A stretch of DNA of 64,000 bases, taken from assembly GCA_022845895.1 (NCBI GenBank), contig AP025573.1:236001-300000 (forward strand). The letters run 5' to 3'. Below are positions 34,998 to 44,387 of the stretch, in pieces. Under the pieces are notes generated by a model. The model made no database searches and had not been told where the DNA came from. It saw nothing but the letters and a program-made list of their open reading frames with translations. The stretch's first letter is position 1. Each line of letters opens with the position of its first letter. Origin of the DNA: Lachnospiraceae bacterium. Lineage in GTDB: Bacteria > Bacillota > Clostridia > Lachnospirales > Lachnospiraceae. The translations under genes and the position numbers were made by a program.

Positions 34998-36017
34998 ATG
35001 GCAAAAATATTGATAACAGGCGGTGCTGGCTACATTGGCAGCCATACGGCGCTGGAACTGCTGAACGAAGGTTACGAAGTAGTCGTATATGACAACCTGA
35101 GCAATTCTTCCAGAGAATCGGTAAAAAGAGTGGAAGAGCTGACAGGAAAGAAGATTGCATTTTATGAAGGGGATGTGCTGGATGAGGCTGGACTCGAGAA
35201 GATGTTTGGCGAGCAGAAGGTGGATGCTGTCATCCACTGTGCTGCGCTCAAAGCGGTAGGAGAATCCGTACAGAAGCCTTTGGAATACTATCACAATAAT
35301 ATAACCGGTACGCTCAGCCTCATGAAAGTGATGAGGAAGGTGGGGGTGAAGAACATCGTGTTCAGTTCCTCTGCAACAGTGTACGGAAGCCCGGAAATCA
35401 TACCGATTACGGAAGACTGCCCGAAAGGACAGTGTACAAATCCCTATGGCTGGACGAAGTCTATGATGGAGCAGATTATGACGGATGTGCAGAAGGCGGA
35501 GCCTGAGTGGAATGTCATTCTCCTGCGTTACTTCAATCCGGTCGGTGCCCACAAGAGCGGCCGTATCGGGGAGGATCCCAAGGGTATCCCGAACAACCTC
35601 ATGCCTTACATCTCACAGGTGGCGGTCGGCAAGCTCGACAAGCTCGGCGTCTTCGGAGATGACTATGACACGCCGGACGGGACCGGTGTCCGGGACTATA
35701 TCCATGTCGTAGACCTGGCGGTCGGCCACGTTAAGGCGATTCAGAAGATATTCGACAAGCCGGGGCTTGCGGTATACAATCTCGGAACCGGCAAAGGGTA
35801 TTCTGTCCTTGACATGGTCAAAGCGTTCGCCAAGGCGAGCGGCAAAGAAGTGCCTTATGAGATCAAGCCCCGCCGTGAAGGTGACATCGCCATGTGCTAT
35901 GCAGACCCGAAGAAGGCAAGAGAAGAGCTTGGGTGGGAAGCGGAGCACGGTCTGGATGAAATGTGCGAAGACACATGGAGATGGCAGTCCATGAATCCGG
36001 ACGGATATAGAAGCTGA
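34998..36017 (+). CDS. galE: UDP-glucose 4-epimerase (GalE/LnpD)
   Basis: A 339-residue short-chain dehydrogenase-fold epimerase: NAD loop GGAGYIGSH, the Ser-Ser-Ala active-site strand FSSSATVYG, the YGWTK catalytic Tyr/Lys and the C-terminal [11 protein letters not shown]. It interconverts UDP-galactose and UDP-glucose, and probably the N-acetyl forms. Last gene of the operon; 12 bp behind NahK, with a terminator following. Confidence 0.93.
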   Translation: MAKILITGGAGYIGSHTALELLNEGYEVVVYDNLSNSSRESVKRVEELTGKKIAFYEGDVLDEAGLEKMFGEQKVDAVIHCAALKAVGESVQKPLEYYHNNITGTLSLMKVMRKVGVKNIVFSSSATVYGSPEIIPITEDCPKGQCTNPYGWTKSMMEQIMTDVQKAEPEWNVILLRYFNPVGAHKSGRIGEDPKGIPNNLMPYISQVAVGKLDKLGVFGDDYDTPDGTGVRDYIHVVDLAVGHVKAIQKIFDKPGLAVYNLGTGKGYSVLDMVKAFAKASGKEVPYEIKPRREGDIAMCYADPKKAREELGWEAEHGLDEMCEDTWRWQSMNPDGYRS

Positions 36018-36038
36018 AGGAAATAATATCAGACAATG

Positions 36039-36066
36039 AAGCGGAAGCCTTAGGGCCTCCGCTTTT
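36039..36066 (+). terminator. Terminator after galE
   Basis: AAGCGGA (36039-36045) and TCCGCTT (36058-36064) pair with an inner GCC/GGC helix, followed by a short T run. It ends the lacto-N-biose operon before the oppositely oriented tRNA gene. Confidence 0.75.
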
Positions 36067-36085
36067 ATAAATTCAAATAAAAAAA

Positions 36086-36157
36086 TGGAGACAACAGGAC
36101 TTGAACCTGCGACCCTTCGCACGTCAAGCGAATGCTCTCCCACTGAGCTATGTCTCC
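36086..36157 (-). tRNA. tRNA-Val (GAC)
   Basis: On the minus strand a full cloverleaf folds: acceptor GGAGACA/TGTCTCC, D stem GCTC/GAGC, anticodon stem TTCGC/GCGAA with loop TTGACGT (anticodon GAC, valine), T arm with TTCAAGT and discriminator A. The length is 72 bases. CCA is not encoded; a T-rich tract follows directly and probably ends transcription. Confidence 0.95.
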
Positions 36158-36243
36158 ATGATAGTATTATATCAATAGAAGGCTGGAAAAGCAACATATA
36201 ATATAGCAGGTGGTGAGAAAGGATGGGAGCGGACGGCTCCCTC

Positions 36244-37776
36244 CTACTCGATTCCGACGTCACCGTGAAGCATCTTTATATATCTGCTCGGCGACATGCC
36301 CGTGGATTTCTTGAATATCTGACTAAAATATTGCGGATTGTTTCCACAGCCTACCATATCTGCCACATTCTGAATGGAGTCAAGGTCGGAGGACGCCAAT
36401 ATCTCCTTTGCCCGTTTTATCCTCATGTCCGTCAGGTATCGGGAGAATTTACAGCCGGTTTCTTTTAAAAATCTTTTGCTTAGATAGTCAACGTTCATAA
36501 ACAGGTAATTTTCTGCAATCCATTTCAGTGAAAGTCCAGAATCGCAGATATGTGCCTCCACGTATTCCTGTATCTTGTGGCTGATATCGCCGGTATATCG
36601 CTGTGAGTGATATTCTTCAAAAAAGCAGGTAAGCTGCTCATCTAACAGCATGGCGATTGCACCGCAGTCTTTTTCCTTTTCCAGCTTTATGAGAAATTCA
36701 GCGGCATCCACCATATCAAAAGAGCGCAGCCTGGCGACAGAAAAGATAATCACTGAGGCCGCAAGCTGTTTTAAAAAGTCGGCGTCAGAGAGGGAGGCCA
36801 ATGTACTTTTGAGCTCCAGATATGCCTGGGTGGAGTCCGGCTTTTCCGGCGAGTATACGGACGCCGTCAGCCGCTGTACCTCCTTGATGATATTCTGGTA
36901 ATTGTAGATGGACAGCGTATTGCTGCCCTCTGTGAAATATAGGATCTCATATTTTCTTATGTGGGGAATAAGCTCTGTCAGCATATCCGCAAGGCTCGGG
37001 CAGTGATCGTGCCTGTACTTGATGGAGACGGCCTGCTCTAATGCGACAGAATCGAGAAACTCATATATCTGTTCCAGATTGTCGTTTACCGACTTAAAGA
37101 AGAATATCATCGTGTTGTATACATAGATGATATGGAATGTAATGCCGGGGCAGGATCTGTCGCGGAAATGCTGTAGCTTATCCAGCAGTATGGGATGGTT
37201 TTCCGGTGTTACAAAATAAATATAAAATAACTCATAAGATATATTGTCAAAATCAATGTAGCGCTTGTAGTTTGAAAAAACATAAGAAAATTCTGCATTT
37301 GTCTCCTGGCTGAGACTGTCATTGATAATGCCGACCATCAGATTCAGATTCATATTTCTGGCGATAAAGTTCTGCGGGGGGCTATCCTTGGATGTAAGAT
37401 AATTGGCATAATCCTTCTGTACGTCCCGCAGGCTTTCTATAATCTGCTCCTCGTTGCAGGGCTTTAACAGATAATGTCTGACGCCGTACTGCATGGCTTT
37501 TTTGGCATATTCAAACTCCCCGTACCCGGATAGAATGATAAACTGCGTATCTTTGTTGACCGCGTGTATACGTTGAATGAGGTCGAGGCCTGAGAGTCCG
37601 GGCATCTTGATATCCGTGAGAACAATCTCCGGGTATTCGTCCAGAATGATATTGTAAGCTTCTATTCCGTCTTTCGCAGTTCCGATGAGCTGAAGGGAGA
37701 GGGAATCCCAGTCAATCAGGTCCGCTATAGTCTCGCGTATGATTTTCTCATCATCTACTATCAATACTTTCAGCAT
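36244..37776 (-). CDS. Response regulator with AraC-type output (YesN family)
   Basis: A 510-residue protein with an N-terminal receiver domain (VLIVDDEK, phospho-acceptor D55 in VLTDIKMPG, Lys in LLKPCNEE) and a C-terminal AraC helix-turn-helix pair (SLKWIAENYLFMNVDYLSKRF and GCGNNPQYFSQIFKKSTG). The middle is a linker of the YesN type. Its start overlaps the end of the sensor kinase gene by 26 bp. It probably activates the divergent ABC transporter operon that begins at 39721. Confidence 0.9.
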   Translation of the reverse strand: MLKVLIVDDEKIIRETIADLIDWDSLSLQLIGTAKDGIEAYNIILDEYPEIVLTDIKMPGLSGLDLIQRIHAVNKDTQFIILSGYGEFEYAKKAMQYGVRHYLLKPCNEEQIIESLRDVQKDYANYLTSKDSPPQNFIARNMNLNLMVGIINDSLSQETNAEFSYVFSNYKRYIDFDNISYELFYIYFVTPENHPILLDKLQHFRDRSCPGITFHIIYVYNTMIFFFKSVNDNLEQIYEFLDSVALEQAVSIKYRHDHCPSLADMLTELIPHIRKYEILYFTEGSNTLSIYNYQNIIKEVQRLTASVYSPEKPDSTQAYLELKSTLASLSDADFLKQLAASVIIFSVARLRSFDMVDAAEFLIKLEKEKDCGAIAMLLDEQLTCFFEEYHSQRYTGDISHKIQEYVEAHICDSGLSLKWIAENYLFMNVDYLSKRFLKETGCKFSRYLTDMRIKRAKEILASSDLDSIQNVADMVGCGNNPQYFSQIFKKSTGMSPSRYIKMLHGDVGIE

Positions 37777-39535
37777 GCGTTCCTCCTGGTATTATGATTC
37801 TTGCCACGGCGTGCTCTTCGTCCCTGTTAAAGAGAATCAGGCCATAGCCGGTTCCGTAAGTAAGCTGGATGCGTTTGTGGATATTCAGAAGCCCGATGCC
37901 AAATCCGTGCGGGGTGATGAGGCCATTTTCGAGCTTCTCGAGCAGATCAGCTTCAAACTGGGAACCGTTATTGATGACATCTATGGTAATCGTGTCATCC
38001 AGACGGGCGCCCTCCAGCCTTATATGACACACCTCGGTGCTTTTTTCCATCGCGTAGTTGACAGAATTTTCTACGAGCGGCTGTATCGTAAAGTGAGGCA
38101 GGGAAATATCAAGTATGCCGGGCTCCACTTCCTGGGAGTAAGTCAGCCTGTCCTCAAAACGGATGCGCTGGATTGTCAGGTAGCACTGTACGATCTCCAG
38201 CTCGTGGCTCAGAGTGAAGTTCCGTGTGCCGGAACTTAAGGTTTCCCGCAATAGAGTTCCGAGCGCCTCTACCATGGAGGATATATCCTTTTCGCCGATT
38301 GCCTTAGCCCGCCAGTTCACCGCCTCCAGCGTGTTATAAAGAAAATGAGGATTGATCTGGTTTTCCAGCGCCTTCAACCTGGCGTCTTTGGAAAGGATTT
38401 CATTGACATAGTTCTGCTGTATCAAGTCCTGTATCTTCATGGTCATCTGGTCAAACTGGTTGTGAAGGACGCCGATCTCATCTATCCTGCTGCTGTAATC
38501 GTAGCCGATATCAGGCGCTTTCGATTCATCTTTCCCAAAGGCCTTCATCTTATTTACAAGACGCCGGAAATCTTCGGTCACAGAACGGATCAGCATTCTG
38601 GACAGCAGGATTGCAATGAGCACGGATACGAGGATGATGGCCAGCGCAAGCAGCATGGTAAAGCTCAGAGTCTGAAAGATGCGGTCATAGGGTATCAGGC
38701 AGATATAATCCCAGGACGTGTTCTTGATCGTTCCCTGCACCGCAAAATACCTGTCTGAATCGACAGTAACAACTCCGTAGTCCGAACTTAGCTGACGGTT
38801 TATGTCCTTGAGCTGTTCTGAACTGATGCCGTCGGAATGATAGAATTCCGAACCATTTTCCAGCAGGGCGTACTGTGTCTCTTCCGACGGCAGGACGGAA
38901 CGGGTCGAAGAACGAATCAGCCGGTTCATGTCCACACATACGACGACAGTGCCGAGCCTGTGGAAATTCATCTGCTCCACCCTTCGGGAATCACGGCCGA
39001 GAAAGAGTCCGTAGGAGTTGCAGTAGTCTGTGACAGCACACGGGTACCCCGATACATTATTCGCCGCAGCAATCACTTCCTTGTGAACCTGTTCGGGTAC
39101 GGAGGAGCTTTGGGCCTCATAGCTTTGTACGACTCCGCCTGGATAATAGAGATTGATATAGCTGATGCTGTTGTTCTTGTATGTGGAATAATAATCTGCC
39201 AGCAGTGTTTCCAGAGCATTTTCCGCATTGCCGATCCGGATCTCGGATTCCTCATCATTCAGGGTGATCAGGTTCTTGCGTATATTTGAGTTAGAGACTA
39301 TGGCACTTGTCATTGATTCTATATTGGATATTTTTCTGGAGATATCCTCGGCGCTGTAGGTTAAGGAACCGGCAAGGGCCTGATACAGCAGTTTGTTGCT
39401 TGAATTTAATACCATAGTAATACCTGCAATGGAGGAAGATATCATAAGCAGCATTACAATTAATATGATGCCTACGATCTTAGTCCCAAGCTGCAGATTA
39501 GAGATTCTGTCTATCATTGCTTTTTTATTCTTCAT
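37751..39535 (-). CDS. Sensor histidine kinase (YesM family)
   Basis: A 594-residue membrane kinase: membrane segments near residues 17-42 and 292-314 enclose an outside Cache-like sensor domain; HAMP follows, then the His_kinase domain with H397 in ENQINPHFLYNTLE and an ATP lid GFGIGLLNIHKRI. GGAG nine bases upstream favours the ATG at 39535; an upstream ATG at 39550 is also in frame. It forms a two-component pair with the YesN-type regulator and diverges from the substrate-binding gene, whose ligand it may sense, directly or through the binding protein. Confidence 0.9.
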   Translation of the reverse strand: MKNKKAMIDRISNLQLGTKIVGIILIVMLLMISSSIAGITMVLNSSNKLLYQALAGSLTYSAEDISRKISNIESMTSAIVSNSNIRKNLITLNDEESEIRIGNAENALETLLADYYSTYKNNSISYINLYYPGGVVQSYEAQSSSVPEQVHKEVIAAANNVSGYPCAVTDYCNSYGLFLGRDSRRVEQMNFHRLGTVVVCVDMNRLIRSSTRSVLPSEETQYALLENGSEFYHSDGISSEQLKDINRQLSSDYGVVTVDSDRYFAVQGTIKNTSWDYICLIPYDRIFQTLSFTMLLALAIILVSVLIAILLSRMLIRSVTEDFRRLVNKMKAFGKDESKAPDIGYDYSSRIDEIGVLHNQFDQMTMKIQDLIQQNYVNEILSKDARLKALENQINPHFLYNTLEAVNWRAKAIGEKDISSMVEALGTLLRETLSSGTRNFTLSHELEIVQCYLTIQRIRFEDRLTYSQEVEPGILDISLPHFTIQPLVENSVNYAMEKSTEVCHIRLEGARLDDTITIDVINNGSQFEADLLEKLENGLITPHGFGIGLLNIHKRIQLTYGTGYGLILFNRDEEHAVARIIIPGGTHAESIDSR

Positions 39536-39720
39536 CGTAAATATCTCCATGTCCGTGTGTCAACAATACTTATTATAATGTATATAAGCCGCAGGAAAAA
39601 GGCCTGAATCAAATAGAACGGAATTTTAGAAAAACAAGACGGAAAAGTTTATATCATATTGAAAATAAAGCCTCTATAATGTGCTTATGCAAAAGAAAAC
39701 AAATGTAAGGAGGAATGAAG

Positions 39721-40776
39721 ATGAAAAAATTGGTATCAGTATTATTGTGCTTGATGCTGACGGCTGCAATGGTGACAGGATGCGGGAGCAGTGATGCAGG
39801 TGCAGGAACCGGGGGCAAGAGTACGAAGGAGACAAAAGAGACGGGGGAGGAAAAGACCGCAGACCCGGAGGAGTATCAGGTTGTCATGGTCGTAAAGCAG
39901 AGCGATTCATGGTTCGATGACATGGCTACAGGCGTAGAGCAGTTAAAAAAGGATACGGGACTGAACGTCTCAGTCCAGGTTCCGGAGACGGGAGATGCCG
40001 CAAGCCAGATCTCTATTATGGAAGATCTGATTGCACAGGGAGTAGATGCAATCTGCGTCGTTCCAAATGACCCGGAGGCGCTTGTGCCGACGATCGAGAA
40101 GGCGAGGGAATCAGGTATCGTGGTAGTTACACATGAAGCGCCGGGTATTGCAGGTGATGTGGACCTGGATGTAGAGGCCTTTGTAAATGAGGAGTTCGGC
40201 AAGCTGTTTGGAGAAAAGCTGGCAACAGCCATGGGCGGCAAAGGACAGTACGCCGGATTTGTGGGCGGACTGACGATGGAGACGCATATGGCGTGGTATA
40301 AGGCGGCAGTTGCCTATATAGAGGAAAACTACCCGGAAATGGAATGTGTCTCAAAAGAACCGTATGAGGATGGAAACAGCATAGATGGGGCACATGATAA
40401 GGCGTTAGAGATTTTAAAAGCTTATCCGGATATTAAGGGCTTCTTTGACTGTTCCGCACAGGGCGGCGGTATCTGCGAGACGCTTCAGGAAAAGAACAAG
40501 ACGGATGATATAAAGGTGGTATCCCTGGCGCTGCCGTCCATGTCTGCCACTTATCTGGAGGACGGTTCTATGGCGGCAGGACTGGCATGGAGACCGGCGG
40601 ACGCCGGATATGCGACATGCTATGCCGCGTATCTGCTGGCATCGGGGCAGAAGGTAGAGACAGGAACCGATCTTAAGATTACCGGTTACGAAGAGGTGGA
40701 AGTAAAGGATGGGGTTGCCTATGGCAATGCGCCTCTTGAATTCTCAGCCGACAACATTAATGATTATAATTTCTAA
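39721..40776 (+). CDS. Ribose/AI-2-type ABC transporter binding lipoprotein
   Basis: A 351-residue type I periplasmic-binding-fold protein with signal peptide and lipobox MVTGC (Cys21), then a linker rich in Gly, Thr, Lys and Glu. The mature part resembles the RhaS/LsrB group (SWFDDMATGVEQLKKDTG, DLIAQGVDAICVVPNDPEAL). AAGGAGG lies seven bases before the ATG at 39721; an ATG at 39715 is too close. TATAAT (39675-39680) is a likely -10 box, with a poor -35. The ligand could be a sugar or an autoinducer-2-like molecule; the SIS gene downstream favours a sugar. Confidence 0.85.
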   Translation: MKKLVSVLLCLMLTAAMVTGCGSSDAGAGTGGKSTKETKETGEEKTADPEEYQVVMVVKQSDSWFDDMATGVEQLKKDTGLNVSVQVPETGDAASQISIMEDLIAQGVDAICVVPNDPEALVPTIEKARESGIVVVTHEAPGIAGDVDLDVEAFVNEEFGKLFGEKLATAMGGKGQYAGFVGGLTMETHMAWYKAAVAYIEENYPEMECVSKEPYEDGNSIDGAHDKALEILKAYPDIKGFFDCSAQGGGICETLQEKNKTDDIKVVSLALPSMSATYLEDGSMAAGLAWRPADAGYATCYAAYLLASGQKVETGTDLKITGYEEVEVKDGVAYGNAPLEFSADNINDYNF

Positions 40777-40788
40777 ACAGAATCAAAA

Positions 40789-40819
40789 CTGCTGCCCGAT
40801 TGACATAATCGGGCAGCAG
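40789..40819 (+). promoter_or_regulatory. Intercistronic hairpin between binding-protein and ATPase genes
   Basis: CTGCTGCCCGATT (40789-40801) and AATCGGGCAGCAG (40807-40819) pair perfectly over 13 bp with a five-base loop. Only a short CTTTAT follows, so it may slow exonucleases or give partial termination and thereby raise binding protein over ATPase. Confidence 0.7.
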
Positions 40820-40850
40820 CTTTATGAGAGACATGCTTGGAGGTAGCATT

Positions 40851-42374
40851 ATGGGAACAGTCTTAGAAGCCAGACATATATACAAGTCATTTGTGGGTGT
40901 TCAGGCACTGAAGGATATTAACATAAAGATTGAAAGCGGTAAGATTCACTGCCTGGCCGGAGAGAATGGATGCGGCAAATCGACATTTGTAAAAAATATC
41001 TCAGGCGTATATTCGCCTGATTCGGGAGAAGTTGTCTTAAACGGCAGCCTGTATCATTCTCTGACACCGTCGCAGGCCATGCGGGAGGGAATCCAGGTAA
41101 TCTATCAGGACTTATCGCTCTTCCAGCATCTGACGGTGGCAGAAAATATAGCAATCGGCAGACTTAAGTCCGATAAGAAGCGGATTGTAAACTGGAAGAA
41201 GGTGCATGCGATTGCCAAAGAGCAGCTGGATAAGATTGGCGTACATATGGACATTAACCAGCCGGTGGGAGAGATATCAATGGCAAACAGGCAGATTACC
41301 GCCATATGCAGAGCGCTTGCGCAGGATGCCAGGATTCTATTCATGGATGAGCCTACGACCGCGCTTACGAGGACGGAAGTCGACAGACTGATGAAAATAA
41401 TGCTGGATCTTAAGAAGAAGGGCCTGGCGATTATCTTTATCAGCCATAAGCTGGACGAAGTGTTTTCCGTGGCAGACACCATTACGATTTTCCGCAATGG
41501 TGAGAAGATAGGTGACTTTGAGAGCAAAGAGCTGGATAAGAAAAGTCTTTCCTATCATATGACAGGAAGGGAAGTGGAGTACCCACGATACCGGCGTTCC
41601 ATAAAAGATAACACACCGGTTCTGGAGATAGAAAATCTTTCGAGAAAAAAACAGTATGAATCGCTCTCCCTTCGTGTACGTCCCGGGGATATCGTAGGGG
41701 TAACCGGACTTCTCGGCTCCGGAAGGACCGAGCTCGCATTATCGCTTTTCGGACTGAATCCCGCGGATAGCGGACGCATCAAGATAGACGGAAAAGAAGC
41801 TGCCATATCGTCGCCCATGGCTGCAAAGAAGCTGGGCATCGCCCTGCTCCCGGAGGACCGTGTCCATCAGGGGCTGTTCATGGACAGAGAGGTGAAGGAA
41901 AACATATCTTCTGCCATAGTAGATGACATTTCCGCAAGAGGGCTTCTGGATAAGGGCAGAGAAAAAAAGATTGCGGAAGATTACGCGCGGCAGCTGAAGG
42001 TGAGGACGCCTTCTGTTGAAACTGCAGTTGGAACCTTGTCGGGCGGCAACCAGCAGAAAGTTGTGATAGGAAAATGGACAGCGGCCAAGCCGAGAGTATT
42101 TATCATGGACACTCCTACCGTTGGAATCGACATCGGCTCAAAGGCGGAAATATATGAACAGATACATAAGCTGGCGGCGAAAGGAATGTCAATTCTCTTT
42201 ATTTCTGATGAGATACAGGAAATCATCGCAAACTGCAACAGGGTAATGGTTCTCGCAGACGGCAGATGTGTACGGATGCTGGAAGAGGATGACTTGGAAG
42301 AAAATGCAGAGCAGACGATAACAGAACTTATTGGACGGCATGCAGAGGAGACCGCAAAGGGGGAAGCATTATGA
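40851..42374 (+). CDS. Sugar ABC transporter ATP-binding protein, two ATPase domains
   Basis: The 507-residue fused ATPase has a complete first site (GENGCGKST, ILFMDEPTTALT). Its signature region reads ISMANRQ, unlike the usual LSVGQ. The second domain has the usual degenerate Walker A (GLLGSGRTEL), a good signature LSGGNQQ, and Walker B with VFIMDTPTVGID (D420, T421): the catalytic Glu is replaced by Thr. One weak and one active site are normal for this family, but the Glu is usually kept. Start at 40851 follows TTGGAGGTAGC. It overlaps the first permease gene by four bases (ATGA). Confidence 0.9.
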   Translation: MGTVLEARHIYKSFVGVQALKDINIKIESGKIHCLAGENGCGKSTFVKNISGVYSPDSGEVVLNGSLYHSLTPSQAMREGIQVIYQDLSLFQHLTVAENIAIGRLKSDKKRIVNWKKVHAIAKEQLDKIGVHMDINQPVGEISMANRQITAICRALAQDARILFMDEPTTALTRTEVDRLMKIMLDLKKKGLAIIFISHKLDEVFSVADTITIFRNGEKIGDFESKELDKKSLSYHMTGREVEYPRYRRSIKDNTPVLEIENLSRKKQYESLSLRVRPGDIVGVTGLLGSGRTELALSLFGLNPADSGRIKIDGKEAAISSPMAAKKLGIALLPEDRVHQGLFMDREVKENISSAIVDDISARGLLDKGREKKIAEDYARQLKVRTPSVETAVGTLSGGNQQKVVIGKWTAAKPRVFIMDTPTVGIDIGSKAEIYEQIHKLAAKGMSILFISDEIQEIIANCNRVMVLADGRCVRMLEEDDLEENAEQTITELIGRHAEETAKGEAL

Positions 42375-43360
42375 AGACGAAAAAATTAGACCGGTTTCAG
42401 GGAATTCTTCTGTTGATAATTATCATGTACAGTGTTTTTGTCGCGATAAAGAATCCGGCGTTCATACATATAGAGACTGTTTTTGATATCACCCGTGTCG
42501 CGTCAACTACGCTGATGGTTGCAATCGGCCTTCTCGTGGTGATGATATCAGGTGGGATTGACGTATCATTTATGGCTGTCGCCCTGTTCGGAAGCTACAC
42601 GACAATCAACATTATGATTGGAACCGGAATAGATAATCTGGCATTCGCGTTCGTCAGCTCTGCGCTTCTTGGCGGGCTTCTCGGCGTTATCAACGCGCTG
42701 CTCATCAGCTGGCTCAAGCTGCCGCCATTTATCATTACGCTTGGAACACAGAATCTGTTCCATGGCATCATGACTACGTTTATCAGCGACAAGTCCTTTG
42801 GCGCGGGGGTGCTCCCGGAAAGCCTGCATGCCTTTGGACAGGCGTCTGTATTTAAGGTCAAAGATGTCGGGCTGACGGCTTCCGTGCTTCCGGTGCTGCT
42901 GGCCGGCCTTGTGACCTGGTTCATATTATACAGGACAATGATTGGAAGAGGCATATTTGCAATCGGAAATGACGAAGAGTCAGCCAGAAGGGCGGGGTTC
43001 AACCCGTTTATGATACGGCTGTTCGTATATGTGTATTCGGGAATCCTTGCCGGAATCATGGGTATGATGTATGTGGCACAGACGAATGCCCTGTATCCAA
43101 ATAAGCTCGTCGGGGATGAACTGATTGTCGTAGCCGCGGTTGTAATTGGCGGTACAAAGATTACAGGAGGGCAGGGCAAGATATTTGGAGCCGTCCTCGG
43201 CGTAATCATCATCTATCTTCTGAATACAACGTTGATTATGATCGGTCTGTCATCCTCGTGGAACAATCTGTTTGTTGGGACTATTCTGGTCATCTCAGTA
43301 GCTGTGACATCATATCAGGAGAAGGTGAAAAATCGAAATAACCTTATCTTTACAGAATAG
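42371..43360 (+). CDS. Sugar/AI-2-type ABC transporter permease
   Basis: A 329-residue BPD_transp_2 permease with about nine to ten membrane segments, the SGGIDVSFMAV motif and the C-terminal IGGTKITGGQGKIFG loop shared by RbsC/LsrC proteins. The start overlaps the ATPase stop as ATGA, implying coupled translation. It pairs with the next permease. Confidence 0.9.
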   Translation: MKTKKLDRFQGILLLIIIMYSVFVAIKNPAFIHIETVFDITRVASTTLMVAIGLLVVMISGGIDVSFMAVALFGSYTTINIMIGTGIDNLAFAFVSSALLGGLLGVINALLISWLKLPPFIITLGTQNLFHGIMTTFISDKSFGAGVLPESLHAFGQASVFKVKDVGLTASVLPVLLAGLVTWFILYRTMIGRGIFAIGNDEESARRAGFNPFMIRLFVYVYSGILAGIMGMMYVAQTNALYPNKLVGDELIVVAAVVIGGTKITGGQGKIFGAVLGVIIIYLLNTTLIMIGLSSSWNNLFVGTILVISVAVTSYQEKVKNRNNLIFTE

Positions 43361-43371
43361 GGAGGCAGAAG

Positions 43372-44385
43372 ATGAATAAAGTAAATAAAATGATCCGCAG
43401 AGATTTGAATCTCAGTATACTTACAGGAGTGACCATGCTTGTGCTGCTGTGGTCGGCCGTATCCTTCGGGGACGCGATGTACTCTCTGAAAAATATACAG
43501 TCTATGACGTTCCAGATACCGGAATTTGGATTCCTGGCCTTGGCGATGATGCTGTCCAACATGATTGGAGGAATTGATCTGTCCATTATCGCCAATGCAA
43601 ATACGGTTGCCATCACGAGCGCATATATTCTCAATGGACAGTGGGCATTCGGACTGACCGGCTCTGCAAGAATCGTGGCCGCTGTCGCGGCGGCGGTGAT
43701 TGTCAGCCTGCTGTTTGGGCTGCTGAACGGGGTGCTCATCTCCAGGACTTCGGCTCCGCCCCTCATAGCAACGCTTGGGACGATGACGCTGTTCCAGGGT
43801 ATCGGGATGGCGGTGACTGGGGGCGCCAGCGTCGGAGATATTGACAAAGGGTTCGCGCAGATGGGCAAGGCCACGCTGATGCAGGTTCCCCTCATTTTCT
43901 GGCTGTTTCTGCTGACGGCAGTGATTCTGGGCATGGTCTTGTCAAAAAGCAAGTTTGGAAGGAAACTATATCTGTATGGGGACAACCCTACCGCCTCCAG
44001 ATTCTCCGCGATAGATAATGATAAGATGTGCATCTGTACGTTTCTTCTGACAGGCGTTCTCGCAGGAATGGCAGGCCTGATCGTACTCAGCAGAGTCAAT
44101 TCCGCCAAAGTAGGATACGGCGATTCCTATCTGCTTCAGACGCTGATTGTATGCGTGGTCGGAGGGATAGATCCAAACGGTGGCAAAGGCAAGGTGTGGG
44201 GAGTGCTGATAGCAGTCGTGCTGATGCAGATCTTATCCAGCGCTTTTACGATTATGTCATTGTCTCCTTATACGAAGAAATTGATCTGGGGTATTATGCT
44301 CGTACTTGTACTTGGCCTGAATTATGCATTAAGAAAGTATACCAACAGGGTGGAACTTAGAAAAAGTCTGAAAGAGGGATGTTAG
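43372..44385 (+). CDS. Sugar/AI-2-type ABC transporter permease, second subunit
   Basis: A 337-residue permease of the same family (GGIDLSIIANANTVA, VGGIDPNGGKGKVWG). AGGGAGGCAGAAG precedes the ATG, 11 bp after the partner gene. Its end reaches into the start region of the SIS gene. Two different permeases with one ATPase give the usual heteromeric importer. Confidence 0.9.
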   Translation: MNKVNKMIRRDLNLSILTGVTMLVLLWSAVSFGDAMYSLKNIQSMTFQIPEFGFLALAMMLSNMIGGIDLSIIANANTVAITSAYILNGQWAFGLTGSARIVAAVAAAVIVSLLFGLLNGVLISRTSAPPLIATLGTMTLFQGIGMAVTGGASVGDIDKGFAQMGKATLMQVPLIFWLFLLTAVILGMVLSKSKFGRKLYLYGDNPTASRFSAIDNDKMCICTFLLTGVLAGMAGLIVLSRVNSAKVGYGDSYLLQTLIVCVVGGIDPNGGKGKVWGVLIAVVLMQILSSAFTIMSLSPYTKKLIWGIMLVLVLGLNYALRKYTNRVELRKSLKEGC

Positions 44386-44387
44386 AA

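Noticed and set aside
36225-36241. GGGAGC/GCTCCC hairpin as terminator of the response regulator gene
   Set aside because: Stem is only six bases and no T run follows on the minus strand.
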